Positions 25,424-38,370 of a stretch of 64,000 bases of DNA are shown piece by piece. The first letter of the stretch is position 1, and every line of letters starts with the position of its first letter. Source of the DNA: Tetrahymena thermophila SB210 (Eukaryota; Ciliophora; Oligohymenophorea; Hymenostomatida; Tetrahymenidae); assembly GCF_000189635.1 (NCBI RefSeq), contig NW_002476430.1:1-64000 (forward strand), read 5' to 3'. The notes beneath the pieces were generated by a model. That model made no database searches and was not told the origin of the DNA. It saw nothing but the letters and a program-made list of their open reading frames with translations. Position numbers and translations under genes: made by a program.

Positions 25424-28414
25424 ATGAAGACAAAAAATGACTAATAATTAGCTTAACAAAAAATAGGCAAATTTTAGAATAAGCTCAACTACGAAGTAGA
25501 CTTAAACTCCTTTAAAGCAAATTAAGATTTTGTAGCCTATTAGAATAGCTATTCAGACAGGAATTTTAGCAAGCAATTTCAAACTATTTCTTTTAATCAC
25601 GTGAATAATTCGCCACAATAATCTCCCAAGCTATCCTTATTAGCATCTCCTGTTAATCAGAAGAGTGTCCATAAGAAATCGATGTCTCATACCAATCTAG
25701 CGAGAAATTAGAATCTTCTACCAAATATTAGAAATTTATCTAATTCAACTAAGAACGCAGATGGAAATAGCTAGCCTAGGTATTTTAATAATCGCAAAGA
25801 AGTGATTTCATTTAGAGACAAAGTATCTAGAAGCACTTTTATATCTAGATATTCGCAATATGATTCCAATAAATATTAGTCATTAATAGAATATAATTTA
25901 ATTGAAAGCTAAAAAGGATCTCAAAACACTTTCTATAAAATTTAAAATGAAATTCCAGGAAGACATGATGCAATCTTTCAAAATGATTAAATAACTCACA
26001 ATATTTAACAATCAGATTAAAACTAATTTCTTACTGAATAAGTGCAGCAACATAAAGGCAGTAAAAAGATGTCTTTTTCTATGAGCCAAGTCTAGCATGA
26101 ATAGAAGAAACCTCATTCTCTTGATAGCAGTCAAACTCAAAACAAAATAAATGAAAATTAAAGTTAAGATTTGCATAAATATAAAAAGATGGATGAGATG
26201 AGAGATTAACTGGATTTCAATTTGTATTGTAAGCTCAAAATCTAAGAAGTTAAGTAAACAAACGCTTAGCAAGATAATAACTTTTCAAGTAAAAAACAAA
26301 ATAAGTTCAACAATACAATCAACACCTGTTTGAACAGCACAAATCAAAGTGATTAAAACATCAACCAAAAGCTGCTTTCCAACAACAAACAAAATGCTCA
26401 AGAAAGCAATTAAAATATTCTACTTGAAATTCCTTACCTTCAAAAGAAAATGGTTGAAACTATTTATTTGCAGAAGCAAGCAAAATAAATATTCGAGAAG
26501 AATTCTCAAAATAGAATTTCATAAATGCTTGATCTTCCTTATTACAAATGGAAAAGAGATGGTAAGGACAATACAGAGCAGTATTAATAATAATCTAAAT
26601 CCATAATAAACACTGATGGCTCAAAGAATTAGAAAAATGTTAATAATCACTTAATTAATAAGCCACACAATTCATTAGAACAAAGCTAAATAACAATCAA
26701 TATTAGCACCACTAATTAAATTCATACAGAAAATAATTAAATTCTTTCTTCATAATTATAAGACAACAATAATATCTATCAAATCAAAACAGATTAATAG
26801 TAGCAATAACTAACCTTTCCGCAATTCAAAGTCAAAATGCAAGGTCCTTAATTACAATAATAATAACAATAACAATAATAAAAGCAAATCTAAAGAAGAG
26901 ACAAAAACCAAACAAGTTAAGTGTCAAAAATTCACAGAGTTTAAGATGGATATATAAAAATTGACTAATCATCTCTGAATGACATCAATAAGTCAATAAG
27001 TAATTAGAGCGATTACTTCAATGGTTTGAACATTCTTTAACTGAATTAACAGCACTAAAGTTAAAATAATATTGATTAAAATAACAGTATTAATAATTAT
27101 AATGATAATAATACTACCACTAAATCTAATAATAGCAAATCAGAATAAGGATAAATTAAACCGATTAGAAGAGCTTCTGAGCATGTTTTTAATATTGATA
27201 ATTTCTAAATTTAGCAACAAATGCTCTCACCAATCTCTTTGTAAAATTCTCCCTCATATGATTCAAAATTAATTAATTTTTCTTCATCTCCTTAAGTAAA
27301 AACTTCATTTTCTTTAAACAAATGCGATAATAATAATAAGAATACTCAAATTACTCCATAGAAAAAATTATTTTAAAATGATTCCAATAGTAAAAATATT
27401 TAATCTGAATTAAATGTGCTAGAAGAAGGAGTTTTAGAAAAGTCTTCATATTTTTAAAACAGTTAATTGAATTAAACAAACAATAATAATTCAAGTAGAA
27501 ATAAGCAATCGTTTTAAGTTTAAAATAACTTCGAATAAAATAATCAAAGATGGAAAGTTAAACCCCAACCGCATGAATTATACAAAAAATCTATTTAACA
27601 AATATAGGATTTAAAGAGAAAATCATCGATGGTACATGATTTCAAAAACAGTGAGGATTATGAATAAAACAGCGATATCGATACTGAAAAAAAAAACGAA
27701 GTGAGCTCATCAAATTCTCTGGATATTTCGATTTAAAAAAATTAACTTTAATCATCAGAAAAGAAAAAGAAATCTATTTAAAGAAGAAATAGCTAAAATA
27801 TAATTGGAAGAAGTATCTCATAAGTAATAATTCCATCAAACGAAAAGAATTAAGATGACAAAATCATTTACAGAGACTAGAAAAACCCTCTTTAAAACTA
27901 AGGAGAGGCCTTTGTTAACAAAGAATTTATTAATGATCCCCTCTTTAAAGATTTTTCTGACACTGAATAAGCAAGAAAACTTAAAAAATAACAAACTTTC
28001 AACTACTCCCTAAAAAAGCAGTCTTTTTTATTACAACTCGGGAGCCAATAAATGTCAAAATAGTAAATCCAGCAAAGTTACATCGAATAATAATAAACCA
28101 ATGTTTTTAACTAAGTTGGCAATTCAACGACCTCTAATAAAAAATAGGGCCATAGAAAAGTATCTTCAATGAATTTCATCCCACTAGATAATAAATTATC
28201 CAGCTCTATCACATAAATTGGTAGCAATCCAAATATTATAATCCCAGATATTACCAGCAAATCCACTTCGTATAACTCCATTAATTACAATACCCAAAAT
28301 CCAAATAGAAAATCTAGCCTTATTAAAATTTTACCTGCAGTTGAAGACACTCAAATCAGAGCTATTTAATCGTAATTTTTATTTCAATTAAAACAAATTT
28401 TTTAAAAATTTTGA
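25424..28414 (+). CDS. Long Q/N/S-rich protein, function unknown
   Basis: One uninterrupted ciliate-code frame of 997 codons (996 aa) from ATG at 25424 to TGA at 28412-28414. The protein is dominated by Asn, Gln, Ser and Lys, with a run of mixed CAA/TAA glutamine codons around 26850-26885 and Asn-rich blocks near 27080-27130. A less biased segment around residues 340-400 (containing LLEIPYLQKKMVETIYLQKQ and LDLPYYKWKRDG) could be a short helical interaction region. No catalytic motif, signal peptide or membrane segment is visible. Such prion-like composition is common in ciliate proteins and gives no specific function. Evidence that it is a real gene: nearly 3 kb free of TGA in one frame, with balanced charged and aromatic residues. 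Confidence 0.75.
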
Positions 28415-29124
28415 TAAATCATTTTGATAATTTAATAAATAAAAAATAAAATTTTTTTTGAATTTAACTTTAAATTTAATTTCTTTGAATATATGTGCTA
28501 ATATAAAAATAGAGATTTTTTTATATGTTATGCTTTAAACTACATAGAAATTTTAAACAAATAAGTAGAGCCATGTAGCTTCTAAAATAATAAAAAGAAA
28601 AACTTCCCAGAAAATAAATTTATTTTTGAGTTAAAGCATTGGACTTAATTAACATCATATCAGTTCAATTAATTTAATAAATATTTTGTAACAGATATTT
28701 TTTTATTTACCTTCTTGCTTAATTCTTCTCCTCTTCATTAAGTTTGCTATTTTTTGTCTAATTTGGAGGATAAAATTGATGATTATAAAATTTAAAAGGT
28801 TCATTTTCATAAAATCTAAAAAATATTTCATTACATTTTTTTATGAATTTTTAATCATTCATAATCTCTATTTAATATAAAAATATAAATCCTTTTATTG
28901 AAAATTATTATAATCATATCAGTCATAACTTCCCATCTTCTTTAAGTTTACTATTTTTGTTTTACTTGAGAGATTTAATTGATGATTATAAAATTTAAAT
29001 GAAATATTTTTATTTAAAATTAAAAGGTTAATTTATTTTTAAAAAGCTTTAAAATATGTCATAAAATTCATAGAATTTTATTAAAGAATATTCTTAAAAA
29101 TGAGTTTAATTTTTAAATATTTTT
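28415..29124. other. Intergenic, nothing supported
   Basis: AT-rich spacer. The phrase TTGATGATTATAAAATTTAAA occurs twice (near 28776 and 28977) with similar surroundings, suggesting a diverged ~210-bp direct duplication. No gene is visible. Confidence 0.45.
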
Positions 29125-31134
29125 ATGTTTAATTTAATTAAAATTAAATAAAGGGAAAGAAAAATACAAATTTAGTAGTAAAGAGACTAATAGCTAGAAT
29201 AAATTTACTAAGCCAGGAGAAATAGAGAAAAGAGATTTAGTTTAAAGCAACTTCCTGACTATCAGCATGGAGACCAAAATTATAAGATAGAGGTTGTTTA
29301 GATGAGTTAAATATAGGAAAATGATGATGAGATGAATTCGCCTTAACCTAAATACCTCAACGAGAGAAAGAGAAATTAAACTATTTTTGTTCCTTAGCTA
29401 AAATCTATTGATAATATTGGAGATTAATTATCATAAAATATAGAACAAAGAAGCTCTCCTACAAAAAAGAAAAACATTAGTGACAAACTCTTGGATAAAC
29501 ACTTAAATTGTATTAAATAAGATTTAACAAATTTACTCAGCCATACTTTAAAAATGAGTGATATCAAAGAAGAAATTAACTAATATGTTAACAACTGCAT
29601 AGTTTTACTTTAACACGCTACAGCATAAATAATCTCATCAGTAAATAAAAATAAATATTTTATGGTAAATTACTTCTCATTAAAATTAATAATATAATTA
29701 ATTCATTCTTTCATTCATTCGTTTGTTTATATTTTTCTTTTAAAATTTAGTTTTCATAAAAATTCAAATTAATTCATTCATACATTTGTTAATTAATATT
29801 TTTCTTTTATAATTTAGTTTTCAGAAGAGCAACTAAAATTGGTTGGAGAATTTTTTAGAGATAAACTATTCGAATATGGATTTGATCTTCAAGAAGTCTT
29901 GTTTTTCCATAAAAAATATAACTTTTTGATCTCATAAATATTTAGAAAAAGTCTTTTAGACTAAATAGAAAACTCAAATCCACTAAATTAGCTCATTGAT
30001 GAAACTATTTCTAAGCTATCAGACAAAATAATTTTCCTTAAAAAATTTGAATTAGAAGATTTAGATAATTTAAGGAATGCTATTATGGCTATGCTCAGTG
30101 ATAGCAAAGATATTTTACTTTACTACTTAGATATTTATAAAGATCTAATCAAAATACAACCTCTTGATTTTTCAATGTTAAAAATGACTCTTTATGATAT
30201 CCTTAAATAAAAGCACTATTCTGACGATGTAGTTTTCTCAGTCATTGAGAAAGTAGAGAAAGTCAGAAACTATCTTTTCCCATAATACTAATTTTCTGAC
30301 TCCAACTTCAGAAAAAACATTACAAGTCTCTTTTACTATGTAAATACAATTAATATTTATTTAATATATAATATAATTTTAAGAAAATCTTTTTTAATTC
30401 AATTATATTTTCTTTAATTATTATCAGGACAAAACAATTGGAGGATACTTCTTAGACCCTTCTTTGTAAACAATTCAAGAATTTATTCACTCTCTTTGGA
30501 ACTGCTTGCATGGACTAAATACTTTTGAGAAATTTGCTGAATAGCTAAAGAATTTTCTTAAAATAGAACCTAATGTAAAATTTATCGAAATACTGTACGA
30601 CTTCATCATTGAATACATTCAAAAAACCTTAAATGAAGATTAGATGGATGACTTAATTGTAATTTAAATTATTAAAATTATTAATTCATTAAATAAAAAT
30701 AAATAAATAAATAATCTTTTTTATTAATAAATAAATAGTTCAAATTTTTCAAATTGAAGCAAATTATTAATTCGCAGCAACTTATACCTACAATAGCCTA
30801 AATAGATATTAATTAGTTAATAGAAACAATCAAAGAAATTACTCTCATAAAATCTATCAGCAAATAAATTCCAGTCGACTTAAAAGAAGCTAAAATATTT
30901 GACTACAGATTTTTATAAACTTTTATTGAATTTGTAATTGGAACTAACAAAGAAGTCATTTCAGTTTATGAAATAAAACTAATTAAAGTTGCTATGAACA
31001 CTGACTTAGATACAGTCAATTTCTAGTTTGAAATTCTAAAATAGGCATTAAATACTCTCAATCTTGAGTTAAGATTTGTCGATGACATTACTTTTCTTTA
31101 CAATCTCCTTCTTATCAAATAACTTTCTAAATGA
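29125..31134 (+). CDS. Alpha-helical protein of unknown function, four exons
   Basis: Exons 29125-29640, 29818-30339, 30428-30658 and 30739-31134, all phase 0, give 554 aa ending in LYNLLLIKQLSK. Introns begin GTAAAT or GTAATT and end AG. The first ~60 residues are basic and Gln-rich (QARRNREKRFSLKQLPDYQ). From exon 2 on the chain is a regular series of amphipathic helices (LKLVGEFFRDKLFEYGFDL, LEDLDNLRNAIMAMLSDS, EFIHSLWNCLHGLNTFEKF), consistent with an armadillo/HEAT-like solenoid. A basic N-terminus before helical repeats is the layout of importin-alpha, but I see no clear IBB or ARM consensus, so that remains a weak suggestion. The start could instead be the in-frame ATG at 29302, which would remove 59 residues. 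The gene sits between two Q/N-rich genes without evident functional linkage. Confidence 0.68.
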
Positions 31135-31621
31135 TAACTAACTAAATAAATAAATAAATAATATAATAATCATAATTAAAATATTTACTAAATAAATAAA
31201 TAAATAACTAACTAACTAATTAACTCAAAAAAATTTTCCAAATAAATAACTTATGAAAATATTAATAAAACAATAAATTTTTATTTAAAAATTTTTTTCT
31301 ATATTAAATAAATAACTGTTAATCAAAATATAAAATAAATTGTGTAGATAAATTCAGAGTCTTTTAAGAGTTAAATAAAAACTAAAAGAAATATTTAAAA
31401 GCTGTTTATATTTAAAAATATATTTTTCTTGGTCTTTAAACCATTATTTTATGTATTTATGTATGTTTATAATTATAAAGATATCAATTTATTTATTATA
31501 TTTATTTAATTAAATTTCTGAAATTGTATCCAAATTTTTATATTAATTAGATAATAGATTCAAGGTAGTTTCTCATTTTTAATATTATTAGAATGGGATA
31601 AAGACTATATTTATTACAAAT

Positions 31622-31656
<35 letters not shown>

Positions 31657-31900
31657 TATTTGAATGCTCTGAGGAAGATTTGAGGTATTTAATATTACAA
31701 AACATAATAAAAAGCATTAATTAATAAATAAATGAATGATTTTTTATTTATAAAATGAAATAAAATTTTAATATAAAAACAAAAAATTGAAAACATAAAA
31801 TAAAAAACATAAAAATAATAAAGATTTAATTTACTTTTAATTAACTAAAATTAACTTATAATAAATAAAATATTAGCTTTTTTTATAGATTTATTTATGA
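31135..31900. other. Convergent intergenic spacer with TTTA microsatellite
   Basis: Separates the 3' ends of two convergent genes. It includes AAAT/TAAC short repeats at 31141-31220 and an uninterrupted (ATTT)n run at about 31618-31656. No coding signal. Confidence 0.6.
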
Positions 31901-34900
31901 TCAAATATTTTTATTTGTAATGAAATTTTAAAAGAAATCAACAACAGAATTAAACCTTTCAGATAGAGATTTGCTTTATTGCTGTTATTATGGATACAAA
32001 TCTATTGTCTTTTTTTATTCGCAGTTAGTATTTTTATCTAATAAAATTTTATACTAATCTTCTAATTTTTTGAAAATCTATTAATGTTTTTCAAAGCTAT
32101 TTTCTTTTACTTTTTTCAAATTTTCTTTTTCAAAAATTTAAACATTTTTATCAACAACTTCAGAAAACAACCTTTTTTTATTAATTGGTTCTTCCTATGG
32201 TTTTTCTTGATCTAATTCTGAAGTTCTAATTTAATTTTATTCTATTAATTTATTTTCTTGTTCATCTTGAATTGGTTCTTAGATCTCTTAAGCTTTGTCT
32301 ATATTTTAATTTGATTGACTTTTCTAATTATCTTATTCCAAGTTAGTATTTTCAATAACTTTATTTTCATTTTATTTCTCCTTTTATTCACTTTGATTAC
32401 AATTTAACTAATTTTATTTTTCTACTGAATTCACTTTTTCAACTTTTTCTTAAAACTTTTCCTCTAATTTAAGAATTTTTTTGTTTTATGCATTTTCTTA
32501 TGGTTTTAAGTCTTCTACAATTTAATTATCTAATTTTTTATCCTCTGATTTTTCTACCTTAGAATTTTATGCAGATACTTGATTTAGAGTATTAACTTTG
32601 CTTTCTTATAATTTCCTATTTTCATTCTAGGACTAATTTAAATTATTATCTTATTTAGTAATTTTTAACTATTAACTATTATCTTACAAGGTTATCTATG
32701 GGATTTATTTTGTTTTAATTTCACTCTGTTTAGAAGTATTATTTGTGACTTATCCATTTTATTCAACTTAGTTTTATTTTTTAATGTCTGCTATTTTAAT
32801 CTAAGGTAATTATTTGGTTTCAGATTAGTTTTTTTTATCAGTTTAAACTTTAGTGCTTTCATTTACATTGCTTGAGTTTTTTCTTTCAGATTTTGAATCT
32901 GTAGAGTAATTTTAATTAGCTTTTTTCATCTAATTTTCCTTGATTAGTTTATTTTCAATTTTAACTTCATCAGCTTTTTCTATTGGAGAGCATATTTCTC
33001 CTTCTTCAAGTTCCATTTTTGACTCAAGCTATTCATTTAATGCGCTTTTTTACTAAATTTATTGTTACTATTTTTATTTGTTATCTTCTTTAATCTCATT
33101 TTTTCTTTAATCTTGAACATTGTTAATCTATTTACTTAACTGATTTCTATTTGCAATTAACATATTACTATTTTGAATAGGCAAATTTATTTTTGGTTAA
33201 TTTTAATTTTAAGCTTACTTTTAATCTGTTTAAATATTTGTTAATGTTTCTTGACCTTATTTGATCTATTAAACTTTTAACAAATTATTTTGTTCAATTT
33301 ATTTTAAATTTTACTCTTAAGGTTTTTCCTATCTATTTATTTATCCTGTCTACAAATTAGTTGTTTTATTTTCAGCTGTTGTTGCTTTCTAAGTTCCTGA
33401 TTCAATATTTTACTATTATTAATTTTGCTTTTCTTAAGCATTAACTTAATTTTTTTACTATTACGATATGTTGGTTTACTATTATTATTGTAGCTTTTTT
33501 TAATGGATGTTTGTATATGTGGTATCTTATTTTTTAATAGGGCTTTTTGAAGTAGATCTCCTTGCTTATTCTTAAGTTTTATTGAATTAACTTGAATTTT
33601 ATTATTTCAACTCAATAGGTCTTAACTGCTTTTAAGAGTCTGTATTATTTTAGTTATTTTACTCCATCTTTTAGGTTGATTGTAATGAATTTTACCTTTA
33701 AAACAACTTTTCTTGCTAATTTGAATTGAGATTGTCCTGCTGTTATTATTATTATTGCTATTGTTATTGCTATTATTATTATTTAGGTATATTTACTGCT
33801 TGTTATAATGATTATTAATTTGTTTATTATCCTAGTTTAGGGACATTTCTGACTAAGTTATTTGTATTTTACTTTTCATTTGAGTTTTATGATTAAGTAT
33901 TTTGTTATTAATTATTTTGCTTAGCAACTTAGTTTAGTCCCAAACTAGGTCTTTAGGAATTGCTGTTTTGATTTTGCTGCTATTAATTTTGCTATGCTTT
34001 ATTCATATTTAAATTAAGTGAAGGAGTTTTTAAACTTGGGTTTTATTTATTATCCTAATTTTAATTGATTTTTTAATCATTTTAGATTGTTTGAGAATTC
34101 TTTACCAAATTTGGGTTGTTTGAGATGTTATTATTTGTATTTTGATTTGCAGGAGGAATCGTAGGTTTATTATTATTGAGGTTGTTATTTTGCTAAACTT
34201 CTTGACTTGGCTTAACAGAATTGTTTAAAAGTAAATTTTTGCCCAATGAAATAGAAGGTTTATTAATAATACTTGGTTATGATGAGGTTTTATTCAAATT
34301 ATTAGCAGTTTACTAGTTTAATAAAGCAGTTTAATTATTTGTTTAATTTATATTTTGAAGTGGATTCTTTCTAACAAACAAATTCTAAGGCAAGGTAGAG
34401 TTATTTTATTAAACTTATTCTTATTGCTAGTTGTTTATTTTTTCTTAATTGCTTTATATTTGAATCTAGTTTTTGTTTTATTGGGATTGATTGTTGCTGT
34501 TGTTGTTACCTTTTTTTGATTTAAATTAATTTCAAATATATTTTTAATTTTAAAGAATTTAATATTTACTTTATAAGCTTGGTTTATTTTATACGACCTG
34601 AGTATTCTTAGGATCTTAGCTATTAGGTTTAGTACTTGGATTATTAAGATTTTAGTTATTCTATTGCTATTAATTAGCAGGCTTTTGTTGAGTTTAATTG
34701 TTTTAAGCTGTTATTAAAGATGGCTTACTTAAATTTAAATTTGGAATTTTTTTTTCTGCAGATTATGCAGTCTTATTTGTCTCAATTTCCATTTTTTCAT
34801 TAGATTATCTTTAATTCATACTATTATTGTTTGTTGAAACTGAGTTTATTTTTTAAACTTAATTATTAGACTAAGTGTTAGAATTTAATTTAGCAATAAC

Positions 34901-36114
34901 CTTTTGCTATTAATTTTAAGTTCCATTCTGTGTATTTTATTGCTGCTATTAATTCTAAGAAGCTGAATTCCTTTCCTGAATAATTTTTACACTGTTGCTT
35001 TGAGTGTTTGTTTGAATATTATCTAAATAATTAAAATAATTTACAATAAAGAAATAAATAAATATACAAATTTACTTGAATTAGGTTGAGAAACTCTATT
35101 CTTATTCTAATTTCTACTATCAATCTAGTTTAGAGATTGCATACTAGTAATCTTTTAGTTATTGTTGTTATTATTGCTGTTATTATTGCTATTATTATTG
35201 TTACTAATGTTGTTATTATTGCTATTGTTGTTATTTTAATTTGTGCTGCTACTTTTATTTTAACTGCTTGAACATTCTTGAGGCTGCTTTTATAAGTTTT
35301 CCATCGATTTTTGTTTTACTATGGTTGGCTTTTTAACAACTATTCTCTGAGGATCTGTGTTTGCTGATTTAATAGAATAAATAGTTTATTTTTATTTGAC
35401 ATTTAGAATATAAAATAGTTTATTTTATTATGATTTTTACATTAATTTGATTCTGTCTAGGAAATTTGTTAAGTCTACTGTTTTAAATTAAATAGCTAGT
35501 TAATTAAAAGTTTTTGTTAGGTAAATATTAAATAAATTACTTATGAGTTGCGAGAGCCACTATTAGTTATCTAAGGAGAAGATGAAGAAGCATTTACTGT
35601 TTTTAATCAAACAGATAAGGAAAATGTGAGACTTTAAATGGCTTATAAATCATACAAAGTAAGTAAGTAATTATTTAATGACTTAAGAGACTAGACTCTG
35701 AATGATTGATTGATTGATTAATTGATATTTTGAATTTTTTAATTATTTTGTTACTAAATTGCATTTGCTAAATTAGAAATTGAATGGTTTAATTGCTTGC
35801 AAATTTGCTATTATTTATTTCAATCAGTCAGTCAGATAGTCAGTATGCTCAATCAGTCAGTGATTAACGAATTATTTTTGCATTACTCTGTGTAAGGAGA
35901 GAAATAAGTTTTTGCATTTATTAATAAAACTACAAACATACAAATGATATTTCATTTACCTTGCTTGCTAATTTAACTTCCAATGTGGTGCTTAATCCTA
36001 AATTATAATTAATAAAATAATGATCAGATTTCGCTTTCAAGAATGGTTATCTTTATTTTTATTATACATCCTCTTTGTCCCTTCATTACTTCCTTTCCTT
36101 TGTGTACTACTCAT
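31901..36114 (-). CDS. Long Q/N-rich protein, seven exons
   Basis: Exons on the minus strand: 36114-36068, 35997-35960, 35596-35541, 35474-35441, 35363-35076, 35022-34570 and 34509-31901. All splice phases agree, giving 1,174 aa and TGA at 31903-31901. The start reads MSSTQRKGSNEGTKRMI. Early residues include VNASSSSPQITNSGSRNSQ and the less biased segment DPQRIVVKKPTIVKQKSMEN. The body is Asn/Gln/Ser-rich with poly-Gln runs written in mixed TAA, TAG, CAA and CAG (around 33745-33790 and 34490-34505). The last ~300 residues are charged and probably coiled-coil, ending SLSERFNSVVDFFQNF. No known domain. The four small 5' exons are inferred from phase and composition and are less certain than the large 3' exon. 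Like the gene at 25424-28414, it is a prion-like protein of unknown role. Confidence 0.68.
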
Positions 36115-37644
36115 TTTATTAATTTCTTCTATTAAAAATTTCAATTGTTTCTTTTATCCTTCTATTTTCCTATAAAAGCTTAAAAACTTTAATTTTAAGA
36201 ATTATTTTTTAATGATAGCTCATATCTATTTATTTATTTATTTATCTATCTATCAATCTAACATTAAAAAACACAAAGAGTTAAAATCATCAAAAATTCA
36301 AATAATAATAAATTTTCACCGACACTTATTAGTATATTTAATACTATCAAAAATGTATATCTTAATCAATCTTATTTATTCATTCTAAATAAAATCCTTT
36401 TATAATTTCTATCTCATTTAACATTTATCCATCCTTTAACAATTTTAAAATTAATAAATCCATTTTTTCTTATTTTCCATGTTTTTTGAATTTTAAATTA
36501 GAAAAACGAAGCATTTTATTCTCCAATAATACAAAGATAATTCAAATATTTTAGAAATATTATTGAAGTTAATATTAAAATGTTTGTAAGAATATAAAAT
36601 TGTACTCTTAAAAACAGTTTCTAAATCTTAAGAAAAATTCATTGCCAACTCAGATGATTTAAAATTTTTACCTATTATAATTTTCATCAAAAAATAATTT
36701 AATTTCTTGAATTCGAATAGCCAACTTTTTAAAAATTATAAATTTAATTTTTAGTTTGAACTAAGAGGAGGGAGGGGATTGAGTGAATTGCCACTTAATT
36801 TATTATACTTAATATCATTTTTCTAAAAAGTTAAAGGTAAAGTTATAATTTATTGCTTTATTTACATCTCTCATTAATTTTTATTAAAATTTTGTTTTCA
36901 CTTTTAATTTGTTGTATTCCTAGTAATGTTTTTTTATTTCTTTCTAAAAATATGTTTGAGACAGACTTCATATTTTGAAAAATCTTGAACAAAAAAGTCT
37001 TCCGTTTGTGATAAAAAGCTTAAACAAATAAAAGTAAGTAAAATTTATATTAAATTTGTTTATTTTTTTAAAAATAGTGTAAAAAGTAAATTTAAATTAA
37101 ATTAATTTATTTAGGTTTTCTAAAATTAAAAATAAAATAATTATCTTGTTATTCTTAAATCTAAAATTTATTTGTTTGAAAAATTGAATTATTTAAAAGT
37201 TTTTGTAAATAATTTTTAAATTCAATTAATGTTATTAATTATAAATAAAACATTTTTTAAAATAAAAGTCTAAAATTAATTAATAATGATTTTCAAATTT
37301 AATATTAATTTATTTTATAAATATTTTCAAAATTATAAAAGTTGTTTGTTTGTTTGTTTGTTTGTTTGTTTGTTTGTCTGTTTGTAGGTTTGTTATTTTT
37401 TTAAATTAATTAAAATTCTTATTGGATAGATTGTAAACTACTTTTTTTGATTTGGCAGAAGAATTATTATTTATAACACTGTCTATATTGAATGCACAAA
37501 AAGAGCTACTAGATACTTTAATATTTATTTTGATTTTTAGATAATAAAACCCAAATTAGGCACATATTAGAAAGATAATTAATTAATTAATAAATTATTT
37601 ATTTTTAAAGAAAAGTTATTTTAGTAACAAATAAGATAGATAGT
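36115..37644. other. Divergent intergenic region with TTTG microsatellite
   Basis: Lies between the starts of the Q/N-rich gene (-) and TPT1 (+) and so should contain both promoters. It includes (GTTT)n, about ten units with one GTCT variant, at about 37339-37390. No supported gene. Confidence 0.6.
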
Positions 37645-38370
37645 ATGAAAAAGAGTTACGGAGGAAAGCGTAGAGATGACAATCCAGATGTTGGATTATC
37701 AAAGAAGCTTGCATGGCTTTTGAGACATGGCGCAGAAAAGGAAGGTCTCAATATGGGTTCTGATGGCTATGTTTTACTTTAAGAGATCATGTCCAGAAAT
37801 GATTTCAGTACCATAACATTCGATAAAGTTAAAAGCGTGGTAGATAACAACGATAAGAAAAGATTTGAAATGATTTAAAAAGAACATAACGGAAAGATTG
37901 AGTGGTTTATTAGAGCTAGTTAGGGACATACCATATCTTCTATTAACGATGAAGAGTTATTGGACAAAATATCTTTAGATGTTGCATCTTCTCTTGGAAT
38001 CGTTGTCCATGGAACATATAAATAATTCTGGGAACCTATATCTAAGGAAGGTTTAAAGACAATGCAAAGAAACCATATTCATTTTGCTATTGGATATCCT
38101 GGCGATAAGGAAGTTATTTCTGGAATGAGAAAAACTTGTGATGTATACATTGAAATAGATTTAGTTAAGGCTATTAACGATGGAATTGATTTCTTTATGT
38201 CAAAAAATAATGTAGTTCTAACTTCTGGTATCAATAAAGTTTTACCTCCCAAGTACTTCAAGGTAGTTAAAGATAGAAATGGAAAGATCTTATTTGCATA
38301 GCCTGAAAAATTAGTAGAATAAAAAGATGATAATAAAGAAGAAATAGAGGAACAAAAATAAAGCAACTGA
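37645..38370 (+). CDS. TPT1: tRNA 2'-phosphotransferase (Tpt1/KptA family)
   Basis: Single exon, ATG at 37645 to TGA at 38368-38370, 241 aa, a normal length for the family. Recognisable blocks in order: LSKKLAWLLRHGA (residues 18-30, conserved Arg27-His28), GYVLLQEIM (41-49), WFIRASQGHT (87-96, Arg90 and QGH), VVHGTY..FW (120-129), the signature MQRNHIHFA (140-148, Arg142), and LPPKYF near the end. Tpt1 removes the 2'-phosphate left at the splice junction by fungal/plant-type tRNA ligase, transferring it to NAD+. Its presence fits a cell that splices tRNA introns this way. The C-terminal ~25 residues are a charged Glu/Lys/Gln tail. Several in-frame TAA/TAG codons (for example in YVLLQ and ASQGHT) fall where glutamine is acceptable or conserved, which makes this gene strong evidence for the ciliate code. 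Confidence 0.96.

Noticed and set aside
29125..29640. Importin-alpha IBB domain in the basic N-terminus
   Set aside because: Basic residues are present, but the IBB consensus and later ARM signatures are not recognisable; kept only as a weak suggestion in the gene entry.
35541..35660. Plus-strand reading (EPLLVIQGEDEEAFTVFNQ... then GTAAGT) resembling an exon
   Set aside because: It has no start codon or upstream exon on that strand and lies inside the minus-strand gene, whose exon 35541-35596 fits both neighbouring phases. Treated as an antisense shadow.
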